This document shows, piece by piece, positions 10,869 through 19,366 of a stretch of 29,614 nucleotides of DNA. Every line of letters begins with the position of its first letter. The stretch's first letter is position 1. The notes beneath the pieces are model-generated. The model had not been told where the DNA came from. It saw only the letters and a list, made by a program, of their open reading frames with translations, and searched no databases. The DNA comes from Mesostigma viride. Its lineage: Eukaryota; Streptophyta; Mesostigmatophyceae; Mesostigmatales; Mesostigmataceae. The position numbers and the translations under genes are program-made. The stretch spans positions 1-29,614 of the forward strand of contig RPFO01001176.1 in assembly GCA_009746045.1 (NCBI GenBank), written 5' to 3'.

Positions 10869-11207
10869 ATGGGCAACGTCCTTGACACTCTCCGCGGACT
10901 CGTGGACGGTCTCGTCGTCCGCGCGTACCCGTACCTCCACGGACACCGGGACGATCCGGACGAACTCTACCGCGGGTACACGAACCGAGAGGCGTACGAG
11001 CAGTTCCTGGCGGACGTGGACCGAGAAATCCGCCTGCGCGAGGAGAAGGGCCATAGCGGGTGGTTCGACCTGGCGACGAGGGAGGATCTGGAATCGGCGC
11101 GCCAACGCGCGACGCCCGAAAACTGGCACGAGGTGTTCGACGGGTTGTACGCGAACGACCCCGAAAGGACCGCGGTCGCCGGACTGGCACACCCGTCCGT
11201 AACTTGA
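10869..11207 (+). CDS. Small acidic protein with N-myristoylation signal, 112 aa
   Basis: The protein starts MGNVLDT, matching the eukaryotic N-myristoyltransferase consensus (Gly2, Asn3, Thr at position 7). A hydrophilic, mostly helical-looking body follows, with DPDELYRGYTNREAYEQFL and NWHEVFDGLYANDPERTAV. Myristoylated proteins of large DNA viruses usually sit in or under virion membranes, so a membrane-associated structural role is inferred. Met 10869 was preferred over the longer in-frame extension (from 10722) because it follows the TATA box at the usual distance and creates the myristoylation site. AATAAA signals lie about 125 nt past the stop. I do not recognise the family. Confidence 0.65.
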   Translation: MGNVLDTLRGLVDGLVVRAYPYLHGHRDDPDELYRGYTNREAYEQFLADVDREIRLREEKGHSGWFDLATREDLESARQRATPENWHEVFDGLYANDPERTAVAGLAHPSVT

Positions 11208-11331
11208 CAAAAAAAGGGACGAACGCGCGAGTCCGCGAGTCCGCGATTCCGCGAAAGAGTCCTAGGAGTGAGACTCTAGCGTTACCAAACAAACAAAGAC
11301 GCCACGCGGCATTTATAAATCGATTGTATTG

Positions 11332-11350
11332 AATAAAAAATCGTAATAAA
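11332..11350 (+). terminator. Tandem AATAAA poly(A) signals
   Basis: AATAAA occurs at 11332-11337 and again at 11345-11350, in an A/T-rich pocket downstream of the 10869 gene. Confidence 0.55.
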
Positions 11351-11410
11351 CGGAATTATCGTCCACACATCATCAAACCAATGCAAACACGTCACTAGTA
11401 GAAAGCTAGT

Positions 11411-12753
11411 CTAATTCCCCGCATCGCACTCGACGTCGCTCTCGCGGACCACGACGCCCGGCGCGAGGGCCAGGCCCTCAACCCACTTCACGTTCTTGGC
11501 GGGCGGGCCGTCCACCGTGACGTCGCGGCCCCTCTTCCGCCCGCTCAATCGGATGCCGCGCGCGGCCAGCTGTGCGGCGACCACCTCGTTGGGGACGGTG
11601 AAGCGCCGGGACGCCGGCCATCCGAGGTGACGCTCGAAGTAGAGGTGTCGGAAGGCGGACAGGGACATGCGAGCGTCCGGCACGCGCGCGAACAGACGCG
11701 ACGGGAGATCGCCGACGAACGCCTGGGCGCGCGTCGCTTTACCGCCCCCAGACGCGCGGACGGCAGCCGAAATCTGGCTCGACACGTTCGGCGAAACGCG
11801 GAGGGCGGCGACGGCGCCCTGCCCGGATCCGGCCGCGTCTTCGAGGGACGTCTGGAGGGGCAAGGCGTCCTCCGCCGTCGAGGGCCATCCGAGTACGTCC
11901 GTCAGGTGATCCGACATGTGCGTCCCGGCCCTCGCCCTCCCCTTGGTCGACTCGTCGTAGTCCCAGGAGACCTGACGCCTCATCTCGGCGATCGTCCTAT
12001 CGAGCCACTCGGGGCGCGGGACGCGCTTGCGGTCGTACGCGCGCCGGGCGACGCGGAACTGGCACAGATGCGCGAACGCGTGGGGCCGTCGAAGGTGGGA
12101 CTCGAACGCGTCCTCCTCGTCCGTGCACTCGAGACGGTCCAGATCCTCCTCATCCAGCACGGCGGAGGTCTCGGCGAGCCGCGATTGTATCAGCTCCTTG
12201 CGCGCGATCGCGGCGAAGTACCCGTCATCGTCGAAGGACGCGGGCTTCGGGAGCGGCGACGGGTCGAACGGGTACCCGCCGGCCGGAGGACGGACGAGGA
12301 GACGGCAGAGCGTCAGGCCGTCGCCGAAATCGCTGACGACGACGCCGTAGGACGCGGCGATGGCGGATATCAGGTTGAAATGCGCGCCGCGCGCCTGCGG
12401 GCGGTCGCCCGCCAGGCCGGACCGGTCGTACGCCGGCAGGCCCTTGGACAGGAGGAAGCGGTCCATCTCGTCGGCGAACTGGGACGTCGTGACGCACGCC
12501 GAGTCCCTCGGGTCCCTGACGACCGCGGCGTCGAACCAGGCGCACACGGCGCGGCACAGCGTCCGGGGTCCATCGGCGCGCGGACACTCGGGACATCCCG
12601 CGCGTCCTCGACCGCCCCACAGGACACGGGGGGCGCGAGTGGATCGACCTCCATGGGGGTGACAGACGGGGAGGGGTCCGGCACCGCGGCGGGACCGTCG
12701 GACTCGCCCGGCGTCCCCGCGAGACTATCGGACACGTTTCGTGTCTCGTTCAT
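11411..12753 (-). CDS. Unrecognised ~440-aa protein with one frame break
   Basis: The main frame (11411 to about 12560) encodes about 380 residues of well-mixed composition. It contains FNLISAIAASYGVVVSDFGDGLTLCRLL, an acidic segment (LDEEDLDRLECTDEEDAFE), a WLDRTIAEMRRQVSWDYDEST stretch and a basic C-terminal patch (SGRKRGRDV) that could be a nuclear localisation signal. Another frame from ATG 12753 (MNETRNVSD) supplies about 60 Ser/Pro/Asp-rich residues and runs into the main frame between about 12550 and 12580. A 1-2 nt frame error there would join them. Otherwise translation would start at a GTG or internal site. I recognise no known domain. It converges on the myristoylated-protein gene across about 200 nt. 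Confidence 0.6.
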
Positions 12754-13091
12754 TCTACCGTGCGCGCTTCTATCGTTGAGAGGGAGAGAGGAAGGGATGA
12801 GGGGAGACGAGGGTCTCGGCGGCTTAGGTAGGCGCACTCCTCCCGATCCTCCGAACCGACACGGATCCGATCCGATACGAACCGATACGAACCGACACGG
12901 GGGTCCCGACACGGCGGATCGTCCGTCTCGTGGATCGTCCCGTGGATCCCCTGCGCCGATCGACGATCGACGGTCCCAAACCCGCGAATCGTACCCGAAT
13001 CGCGTCCGTCCCGCGGATCCGGCGCGCCGTACGTGGACCTCCCCGTGGACCTTCCCGTGGATCTCCTCGTGCCAGGACCCTACCCGTCCCC
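12754..13091. other. Gene-free upstream region, CCGA/GATC-rich
   Basis: This is upstream of the 12753 start. It has a purine-rich tract (12778-12815), then many short repeats built on CCGA, GATCC and CCGATACGAACC. No credible gene is seen. Frames that stay open here do so because stop codons are rare in the base composition. Confidence 0.45.
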
Positions 13092-13735
13092 GAATTTCCC
13101 GCCGAAACCGAGCGATCCGATTGGTCGCTACTCGGAGCGCCGCGCCATCCGTCACATCGGCGAAACGAAGCGATCCGATTGGTCGATACTCGGAGCGCCG
13201 CGCCGATTCGGCCCGAAACGGGTGCATCCATCCGTTCCACCCTCCTCTCCGCCCTCTGAACCCCTTTTTTTGACCCCCGAAAACCCCCTTCCCGACCCCT
13301 AAAAAGGCCTGTTCCGGTGTTCCGGCCCACCCCCCCTGGGCCGGTATCATTTGAAAAAAAAAAATTTTTGGGACCGAAATCCTCCGTTTCGGACTTAGCC
13401 GATTTCGGCCTCCTCTCTCTCTCTTCCCTCTCTCTTCCCTCTCCCCTCTCCCTCCGATTCGACCCGAGTCGGCCCGATTCGACCCGAGTCGGCCCGAGAG
13501 TCCCCGATCCGACCCGAGAGTCCCCGATCGACCCGAAACTGCCCGAGTCAGCCCGAGATCTCCACGGAAAGCGCCGCGCCGATTTCCCCCAAATTCCCGC
13601 CAAAACCGAGCGACCCGATTGGTCGCTACTCGGAGCGCCGCGCCACCAGTCACATCGGCGAAACGGAGCGATCCGATTGGCCGATACTCGGAGCGCCGCG
13701 CCGATTCGGCCCGAAAGGGATGTGCATCCCTCTGT
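13092..13735. repeat. Solo left arm of the palindromic element and a ~500-bp tandem duplication
   Basis: The block at 13092-13330 recurs at about 13592-13830, roughly 500 bp away. Shared landmarks are GATTGGTCGCTACTCGGAGC, AGCGCCGCGCC and the run of TTTTTGACCCCCGAAAACCC. Between the copies lie a CT microsatellite (13412-13455) and short CCGAGTCGGCC-type repeats (13456-13560). The first copy has no matching right arm, so it looks like a solo arm left by recombination. Confidence 0.65.
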
Positions 13736-14509
13736 TCCACCCTCCTCTCCGCCCTCTGAACCCCTTTTTTTGACCCCCGAAAACCCCCTTCCCGACCCCT
13801 AAAAAGGCCTGTTCCGGTGTTCCGGCCCACCCCCCCTGGGCCGGTATCATTTGGAAAACTTTTTTTTTTGGCCAGGAAAATGGCGTTTTTGGACTTAGCC
13901 GATTTCGGCCTCCTCCTCTCTCTTCCCTCTTCCCTCTCCCTCTCTCTCCTCTCCCTTCCCGTCTTTACATATCCAGGGTATAGGGGGTCTATTTATTTAT
14001 TTTTCCTAGAAATCAGTTTTAGAAAAGATACCAGCACGCCCCCTCCGGGAATAGGAACGGTATATATAGGCGGCTATTCGTCCTATTTAACCGTGGGGCG
14101 TGAATAGGACGCCGTCTCATATATCCTATTTCCGGGATGGCGTGCCGGTATCTTTTCTAAAACTGATTTTATAGCTAAAAAATATATATCCCTATACCCT
14201 GGATATATAGGGACGGGAAGAGAGGGGAGAAGAGAGAGGAGAGGAGAGAGAAAGGAGAGGGAGAGAGAAAGGAGAGGGAGGGAGAGAAAGGGGAAGAGGA
14301 GAGGCCGAAAACGGCTAAGTCCAAAACGAAGGATTTCGGTCCCAGAAAAATTTTTTTTTCAAATGATACCGGCCCAGGGGGGTGGGCCGGAACACCGGAA
14401 CAGGGCTTTCTCGGGGGTCGGGAAGGGGGTTTTCGGGGGTCAAAAAAGGGGGTTCAGAGGGCGGAGAGGAGGGTGGAACAGAGGGTACATCCGTCTCTGG
14501 CGCGGCGCT
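13660..14509. mobile_element. Palindromic MITE-like element, copy 1
   Basis: Two inverted arms of about 300 bp, bounded by AGCGCCGCGCC at 13692-13702 and its complement at 14499-14509, surround an A/T-rich centre. Reading inward, each arm contains a CCACCCTCCTCTCCGCCCTC block, GACCCCCGAAAACCCCC, GGCCCACCCCCCCTGGGCC, a poly-A/T run, GGACTTAGCCGATTTCGG or a close variant, a CT/GA microsatellite and a TATCCAGGGTATAGGG block. No transposase is visible. The structure is that of a non-autonomous inverted-repeat element; mobility is inferred from the second copy at about 20.9-21.8 kb. Confidence 0.7.
14013..14165. repeat. Inner inverted-repeat core of element copy 1
   Basis: Terminal inverted repeats TCAGTTTTAGAAAAGATACC and its complement (ending at 14165) enclose an A/T-rich core. 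The core contains AATAGGAACGGTATATATAG and CCTATTTAACCGTGGG. It is nearly shared with 21264-21433, but the outermost TIR bases differ. This could be a MITE nested in a larger palindrome. Confidence 0.6.
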
Positions 14510-14693
14510 TATAGTTCCGTCGAATCCGTCGACGCCACGTGCACTCTCTATGTCAACGGCGCCGATTCTCGTGTCCAATCGGATTCGCCGAATTTCGGTT
14601 ACGCCTCCGCCTTCCCCGTCTTCCCCGCCTTCCCCGCCTTCCCCGTGACTCCCCGTGGCCTCCCCCGCGTCCCTTCGACTCCTCTACGGCCAC

Positions 14694-14830
14694 GCTCCAC
14701 ACCGGCCGCGCCAAATCTCCCGTCCAATAGAACCTCGCCACGTGGCATTCCACACCGGCCGCGCTAAATTTCGTAACCAATAGAATCGCGCCACGTGGCA
14801 CTCTACACCGGCCGCGCTAAATCTCCCTTC
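14694..14830. repeat. Three ~53-bp repeats with CCAAT and G-box motifs
   Basis: ACACCGGCCGCGC occurs near 14699, 14751 and 14805 at 52-54 bp spacing. The units carry CCAATAGAA and the palindrome GCCACGTGGC (CACGTG core). This looks regulatory, but no gene starts nearby on the plus strand. The nearest downstream genes read on the minus strand. Confidence 0.5.
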
Positions 14831-15082
14831 GTCCAGAGGAATCGCCCGGCGACGTCTTCCTCTGCAGGACCTCGTCTCCAGAGGAATCACCCCTGTTACG
14901 TCTTCCTCTGCAGATGAAGCAACCTCGTGTCCAGAGGAATCAGGCATCACACACCTCGTGTCCAGAGGAATCAGCCCGATTCGTCTCACATCAGATAGGA
15001 TTTACACTGTGATCTCTTCCTTCCAGAGGAATCAGGCATCACACACCTCTCCCCAGAGGAATCAGCCCGAGTAAGCTCGGTT
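14831..15082. repeat. CAGAGGAATC repeat cluster
   Basis: Six copies of CCAGAGGAATC lie within about 230 bp (near 14833, 14879, 14930, 14960, 15025 and 15052). Two inverted partners, TCTTCCTCTGCAG, sit near 14855 and 14900. One longer unit, AGAGGAATCAGGCATCACAC, is present twice. The inverted partners could form hairpins. No coding potential is convincing. Confidence 0.5.
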
Positions 15083-15135
15083 TCAAGCCGAGTCCGCCCT
15101 CCGCCCCCCTCGTCTCCGCCGGCGCCCGCGCGCGC

Positions 15136-15612
15136 TCACGTCCGCGGCTTGCTGCCCAGCATCTCGAGCCGCAGCACGAGCGTCCAGTCGCCCACGACGG
15201 GCCGCGCGCCAGCGGTCAGCGGGCTGGCCGCGTCCAGGTGGCACACGCGCACGCGGAACGAGCCCCCGTCCCTGAGCAGCCGCGGGTTCGCGACGGGCAG
15301 GTAATTCTGCTGGTTGACCACGGTGACGTCGGACGCGAGGTTCGAGAGCGCCGTCTCGGCCGCCAACAGCGTCATCCCCCCGTCCGCCGCCCCGAGGAAC
15401 CCGTCCGAGTAGATCCCCACGACCCGGCTGGCGCCCGCGGGGACGAAGCCCTTCACGCACGCGTAGAGCAGATGCATCTTCCACCGCGGGCCGAGCAAAG
15501 GCGCGGACTCGTCGGCCGACACGGTCACGACCCACTCGTTGGCCGCGCTCGTGGTCGCGTCGGTCACGTTGGCCGCGTCGGAGTGGATCGTCAGCACGCG
15601 CACGTCGGACAT
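15136..15612 (-). CDS. Hypothetical 158-aa beta-rich protein, possible structural protein
   Basis: From ATG 15612 (MSDVRVLTIHS) the protein alternates short hydrophobic and polar stretches typical of beta strands: NEWVVTVS, KMHLLYACVKGFVPAG, VVGIYSDGFLG, GGSFRVRVCHL and GDWTLVLRLEML near the C-terminus. The size and the closing strand resemble small single-jelly-roll virion proteins, but this is only an impression and no catalytic motif is seen. It lies 59 nt downstream of the 15672-16346 gene on the same strand and may be co-expressed with it. The frame is intact. Confidence 0.6.
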   Translation of the reverse strand: MSDVRVLTIHSDAANVTDATTSAANEWVVTVSADESAPLLGPRWKMHLLYACVKGFVPAGASRVVGIYSDGFLGAADGGMTLLAAETALSNLASDVTVVNQQNYLPVANPRLLRDGGSFRVRVCHLDAASPLTAGARPVVGDWTLVLRLEMLGSKPRT

Positions 15613-15671
15613 GGTTCGGGTCCGGATCCGGATACGATTCCCTGAGAACTTTTCGCCGGCCGCCGCATCGG

Positions 15672-16346
15672 CTAAAAATAGACGAACTCGTCGTCGACGG
15701 ACAGCTCCTCCTCGACCGCGCCCGCCGCCGCGAGCGCCGCCAGCTCCTCGTCCTCGTCCCCCTCGATCCCGACGATCGCGTCGTGCGTGCGGTCGTACCC
15801 GTCGGCCGCGGTCCCGGCCGCGAGCTCCATGACGTCGAACTCCTCGAGTCCCTTGGGTATGACGTAGGCTACCATCATGACGATGCGGACGACGCGGATG
15901 CCGATCCGCACCGCCCTGGCCACGCGCGCGCCCTTGGTGCCCAGGTAGCTCTGCAGCCCGCCCATGTTGAAGACTTTAAGGGGCGAATTGAACTTCAGGA
16001 GGGCCTGCAGCCCCTGCTCCCGCTTGATCGCCTCGCGGATAATCTTCGAGCCCACTTTCCGGAACAGCAGCTTGAGCACGCCGTTGAACGCGGTCTGGAG
16101 GAACCCGGACGACTGCTGCACGGCCGGCGCCCCCCCTGCGCGGCGACGGCGAGCTGCAGCATTCGCTTTCGGCGGGCGTCGGGCGCGGCACCTTCCCGCC
16201 TGTGGTACGGCGACGCGACGGTCATGTGGGAGTTCGGAGATACTTCCCCCGTACACATTTTTCCCCGTACTCCCCCGCATTCCCCCGTACTCCGCGTACT
16301 TCCCTCCAATCCACTCGCGCCACGTGGCGGGTGTATGACAAGCCAT
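15672..16346 (-). CDS. Hypothetical protein with basic amphipathic middle and acidic tail, up to 224 aa
   Basis: The N-terminal ~75 residues are Arg/Gly/Ala-rich. A hydrophobic, basic region follows (LQTAFNGVLKLLFRKVG; KGARVARAVRIGIRVVRIV, then MMVAYVIP), which could bind or cross a membrane. The C-terminus is acidic (EGDEDEELAALAAAG, ELSVDDEFVYF). The combination is seen in some small virion proteins, but I recognise no family. The start is uncertain: Met 16346 gives the longest form, an in-frame Met near 16280 is an alternative, and the upstream third may be partly noncoding. The gene is followed closely by 15136-15612. Confidence 0.55.
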   Translation of the reverse strand: MACHTPATWREWIGGKYAEYGGMRGSTGKNVYGGSISELPHDRRVAVPQAGRCRARRPPKANAAARRRRAGGAPAVQQSSGFLQTAFNGVLKLLFRKVGSKIIREAIKREQGLQALLKFNSPLKVFNMGGLQSYLGTKGARVARAVRIGIRVVRIVMMVAYVIPKGLEEFDVMELAAGTAADGYDRTHDAIVGIEGDEDEELAALAAAGAVEEELSVDDEFVYF

Positions 16347-16404
16347 ATGGCGTCGTCCGAATTGCGGTTACGACACCACACCCCTGGATACCCGCCTGCC
16401 CGCC

Positions 16405-16560
16405 GCGGACGTCTGGAATGTCCCTCGGTCCCGCGGACGTCTGGAATGTCCCTCGGTCCTGCGGACGTCTGGAATGTCCCTCGGTCCCGCGGACGTCTGG
16501 AATGTCCTCCGGTCCCTGGACATCCGCGCTGTCCCTGGGTCCCGGACACGTAAAATGTCC
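16405..16560. repeat. 28-bp tandem repeats
   Basis: Four near-identical 28-bp units begin with GCGGACGTCTGGAATGTCCC at 16405, 16433, 16461 and 16489. Degenerate units run to about 16560. The unit length is not a multiple of three, and the translations in this stretch are repeats in shifting frames, so it is taken as noncoding. Confidence 0.75.
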
Positions 16561-16616
16561 TGGACCCTGGCGCACACCTTGGGTCCCTGGAAAGTCCCTG
16601 ATCGCCTCGGATTCCC

Positions 16617-16800
16617 TGGAAATCCCTAGACTCCCTGGGAAGTCCTGGGAAGTCCTGGGAACTCCTGGGAACTCCTCTCGACACCCTGGGAACTCCTCTC
16701 AACACCCTGGGAACTCTTGGGAACTCCTATGAACTCCCTGGGAACTCCTGGGAGCTCCTGGGAACTCCTGGGAACTAACTAGCAACCAATAGGAACTACC
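16617..16800. repeat. CTCCTGGGAA-type short tandem repeats
   Basis: The block is made of 10-bp-scale repeats of CTCCTGGGAA with variants such as CTCCTCTCGACACCCTGGGA. It leads directly into the left 58-bp direct repeat. No gene is seen. Confidence 0.7.
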
Positions 16801-16805
16801 GCGAA

Positions 16806-16863
16806 CTACCGGGAAGCGTACGGGAAGCGTATGGGAATGCCCCTTGGGGGTCACGTCGCGAAG
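16806..16863 (+). repeat. 58-bp direct repeat, left copy
   Basis: This segment (CTACCGGGAAGCGTACGGGA ... GGGGGTCACGTCGCGAAG) is matched with few differences at 17673-17730, 867 bp away in the same orientation. The pair flanks the 17064-17573 gene. Confidence 0.75.
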
Positions 16864-17022
16864 TTGTCGAGTACGTGATGCGCGGGCCCACGACGTCCGC
16901 ACGGTGCAGGTGGACGCGGGCAAGAAGAAGCCGAGGAAGCGGGGCGGGGGGGGGGGGGGGGGGGCAAGAAGGCCGCCGCCAGCGACCCCACCAAGGTGGT
17001 GTTGGACCTGTGGTGCGCCTAG
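16864..17022 (+). pseudogene. Possible gene remnant with Lys/Gly-rich C-terminus
   Basis: Read with a frame change inside the poly-G run (about 16944-16964), this stretch gives DAGKKKPRKRGGG, then KKAAASDPTKVVLDLWCA and TAG at 17020-17022. It looks like the basic C-terminus of a protein whose front is missing. It could equally be 5' flank of the next gene, so support is weak. Confidence 0.25.
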
Positions 17023-17063
17023 AGCCAGTGGATTATCTGTGGTGCTATTCAAGCGTGTACACC

Positions 17064-17573
17064 ATGGACATCGACGCATTCATCGACACACTGCCAGTGT
17101 ACGAGTTAGGAGAGGGGACCTTCAACCAGGCCCTGGAGGTCCTGGTGACGCCCCCGCGTGAAGAAGTCGGCGAGGGCTGGACCCAGTGTGTCGCGTATGA
17201 ACCGTCCACCGAGTACGCCGTCAACAACATCGCGGTCCTCGAGGTAGACGGCCAGACTGGCGACTTGATAGTCAAACTCGACCGCTTGCCGGCGTGCGAT
17301 GCGATCAGAGACATCACGAGCGACGTCCGGGTCAAAGTGGTCGTTGGCGAGGATGAGTTCGACCCCAAGGCCCTCACTGTCGTGCCCTTTCTATCCATGT
17401 ACACCTACACGGGGCTCAAGTTCTACCTGGACGGACGAAACCCGCCCAAGCACTTCAGCGTAAAGTATCGATGTCTTCTTCTGGACGAGAAGAATCGGAA
17501 ACTTGCCCGTGCCGCCCCGCTTGTGACGACCAGGACGCACGTGTACCGTGACGGAACGGCCTCCAGGCGCTAG
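17064..17573 (+). CDS. Hypothetical protein, 169 aa, in a repeat-flanked cassette
   Basis: From ATG 17064 (context ACCATGG) the frame encodes MDIDAFIDTLPVYELGEG, a body with alternating hydrophobic strands (NNIAVLEVDGQTGDLIVKL, VRVKVVVGEDEFD, ALTVVPFLSMYTYTGLKFYL, FSVKYRCLLLDE) and a basic end. This suggests a mainly beta fold. The frame stays open upstream to about 16875, but that part is Arg/Gly-rich and runs through poly-G, so Met 17064 is preferred. It is the only plus-strand gene of this part of the window and is bracketed by 58-bp direct repeats, consistent with acquisition as a cassette. No family is recognised. Confidence 0.6.
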   Translation: MDIDAFIDTLPVYELGEGTFNQALEVLVTPPREEVGEGWTQCVAYEPSTEYAVNNIAVLEVDGQTGDLIVKLDRLPACDAIRDITSDVRVKVVVGEDEFDPKALTVVPFLSMYTYTGLKFYLDGRNPPKHFSVKYRCLLLDEKNRKLARAAPLVTTRTHVYRDGTASRR

Positions 17574-17672
17574 AATCAAAGCACCGGCAGTTGTAGCAAC
17601 CTTTTTCTGGCCAGTTTGGCTTGTTGTATCACCGCGTCTCTGTTGGGTAGGTAGCGAAATGGCTTGAGTTCC

Positions 17673-17730
17673 CTACCGGGAAGCGTACGGGAAGCGTACG
17701 GGAAAGTCCCTTGGGGGTCACGTCGCGAAG
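17673..17730 (+). repeat. 58-bp direct repeat, right copy
   Basis: This is the second copy of the 16806-16863 repeat. The differences cluster in the segment just before CTTGGGGGTCACGTCGCGAA. It lies between the convergent genes ending at 17573 and 17993. Confidence 0.75.
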
Positions 17731-17929
17731 CGGTTGAGAGCGCCCGGGAGGGGACATCCTCGACGGCGAGTCCTTCCGCGCGGTCAAAATTTTTGCAGAG
17801 TGACCCCGTTTTCCTGGGGAATGGCCAGGCCAGGCCAGGCAGTACTTAATAATAATATAGATTACCCTAATTCCTAATGGACCTATGGAGAACTCATTGC
17901 AAAACACAAGTCATGGGAAGCATCATGCC

Positions 17930-17935
17930 TTTATT
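17930..17935 (-). terminator. Poly(A) signal of the 17993 gene
   Basis: AATAAA on the minus strand, in the context ATTAATAAAGGCATGATG, lies 58 nt past the stop of the 203-aa gene. Confidence 0.6.
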
Positions 17936-17992
17936 AATCATATGGTAACTCATATGGCTATCAATTAGCCACTTATGTCACCAGGCAGGTAT

Positions 17993-18604
17993 CTAGTCCA
18001 TCCAGCCAGCAAACATTGCATTGAAATCCAGGGGGGTGCTGGGGTTAAACAACATCCCCTGCATCGTCCCGTGGCCAATTATGGGAGGAGGGAAAACGGC
18101 CTCCATCACCCCGTGCAGGCGCAGGTGCATTGACCACAGCTCCATCATTTCCTCTCGCGTCACGGGAACGTGCCCCCCTGCTGGCAGGTTGCGGGTAGAC
18201 GAAAACGTGGCAGCCATCGCCTTGACCGCATCGTCGCAGCCCGTGTTCAGAGTGGTCACCTCGACGAGCTCCTGTTCGCCGCTGTCCCACGTTATGTGAA
18301 ACAGCAAGACGCGTCCACCATCCTCCGTCACGGGGCCGAGGCACGCGTCGTGGATCGCGCGAACGGGGGATTCGTTGTCGACATCGCTCAGACGCTGTTC
18401 GAATTCGCCATGCTCGCGACAGACGCGCCTCAGCGACGTCCTGGCATCGCGCAGTCGATTGGCGAGCTGGCTGCACGCGACGTGCAAGCTTTCAACCATC
18501 GCCATCGCCTCGGCCCCTGCGTTGGTGGGCCTGGGATTCATGGCGTCGTTGTCGGATATTGCGTGAGTTTCGTCGACGAAAATGGAAAGGGGAGACGATG
18601 GCAA
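17993..18604 (-). CDS. Hypothetical protein, 203 aa
   Basis: The frame is intact from ATG 18604. A helical segment (MAMVESLHVACSQLANRLRD, then a Glu/Arg-rich heptad-like stretch to about residue 75) is followed by a mixed domain containing GGRVLLFHITWDSGEQELVEV and a C-terminal part with MMELWSMHLRLHGVMEAVF and FNAMFAGWMD. No catalytic motif or named family is recognised. TTTATATTG lies on the minus strand at about 18627-18635 as a TATA-like box close to the ATG, and AATAAA follows the stop. Unlike the next three minus-strand genes, no intron is evident. An internal Met (~residue 22) is an alternative start. Confidence 0.65.
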   Translation of the reverse strand: MPSSPLSIFVDETHAISDNDAMNPRPTNAGAEAMAMVESLHVACSQLANRLRDARTSLRRVCREHGEFEQRLSDVDNESPVRAIHDACLGPVTEDGGRVLLFHITWDSGEQELVEVTTLNTGCDDAVKAMAATFSSTRNLPAGGHVPVTREEMMELWSMHLRLHGVMEAVFPPPIIGHGTMQGMLFNPSTPLDFNAMFAGWMD

Positions 18605-19159
18605 TGCGTGGGAAGACGTCGACGCAATATAAACGCGTTCCAGACGCTGGCGTTACGTCCTAACCGTCTCCTGTCCGCCGGCATGGACGCGATGACCTGG
18701 AAATGCATCGGTTGACAGACAGCAATGCCGAACTGTGCTCGCTTTTTAGACCTCAAAATTTAGTATCTACGCGTTTAGGGCGATGCCCCGGATCGCATGC
18801 GTCTATAAATCGTTAAATATCCTTAAATATCCGATTCGTGTGCCCCTTCTTCGTGCCAGGCGACCATCGCTTTCGTTAGACATCCATTTGCTGCACTGGC
18901 GAGCTTCGCGCATCTCGTCTATTGTGCCGTCGCCACATGGCACGAAATGTACTATACGTGCGTCCTGGTACAGTGATATCGCCTGTCGTCGCGCACCTTT
19001 TTGTCTCTAGGCCTTTTCGAGTCGAAATCGCCCAAGTCCTTGGCCTCGGCGGGCAGTCTGAGGGCCTAGGGCGCGTGCGACGCGTCGTGGGGCGTCGATA
19101 CTACATGCGTGGTACGGCGGGCACGGGAACTACGCGTACCACGTCGTACCGTCCACCAA
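18605..19159. other. Upstream region of the 203-aa gene
   Basis: Apart from the TATA-like TTTATATTG near 18627, this stretch contains only A/T-rich pockets such as TAAATATCCTTAAATATCC near 18815. Short open frames occur, but none has convincing composition. No gene is seen. Confidence 0.4.
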
Positions 19160-19357
19160 CGTGACCAGCCTGCGCGGGGCGCGGGGAATTAACGGGGCGT
19201 ACATGGAATTTTACTTCAGACGATACGGATCTACTTCAAAGTACGGTGTACTACGCCGTACCGCCCAGCAACGCGTCAGATCTGCGCGGGGCGCGGGGAA
19301 TCAACTTGACGTACAGGGAACTTTACTTCAGACGATACGGATTTACTTCAAAGTACT
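19160..19357. repeat. Two direct repeats of ~112 bp
   Basis: The units contain CTGCGCGGGGCGCGGGGAAT at 19170 and 19282, then ACTTCAGACGATACGGAT and TACTTCAAAGTAC, where TTCAAAGTAC flanks short inverted bits. The second unit carries substitutions. Confidence 0.7.
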
Positions 19358-19366
19358 CCAAACTAG

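Noticed and set aside
11627-13273. A 548-codon plus-strand open frame
   Set aside because: Antisense to the 11411 gene and then repeats; composition is Arg/Gly/Pro with no recognisable domain.
12370-13830. Long minus-strand open frame through the repeats
   Set aside because: Only its 12570-12753 part (MNETRNVSD...) looks like a gene start. The rest translates the tandem and palindromic repeats, whose copies read in different frames.
16222-16705. Minus-strand proteins with RGTFQTSAGPRDIPDVRG-like repeats
   Set aside because: These are translations of the 28-bp repeat in shifting frames.
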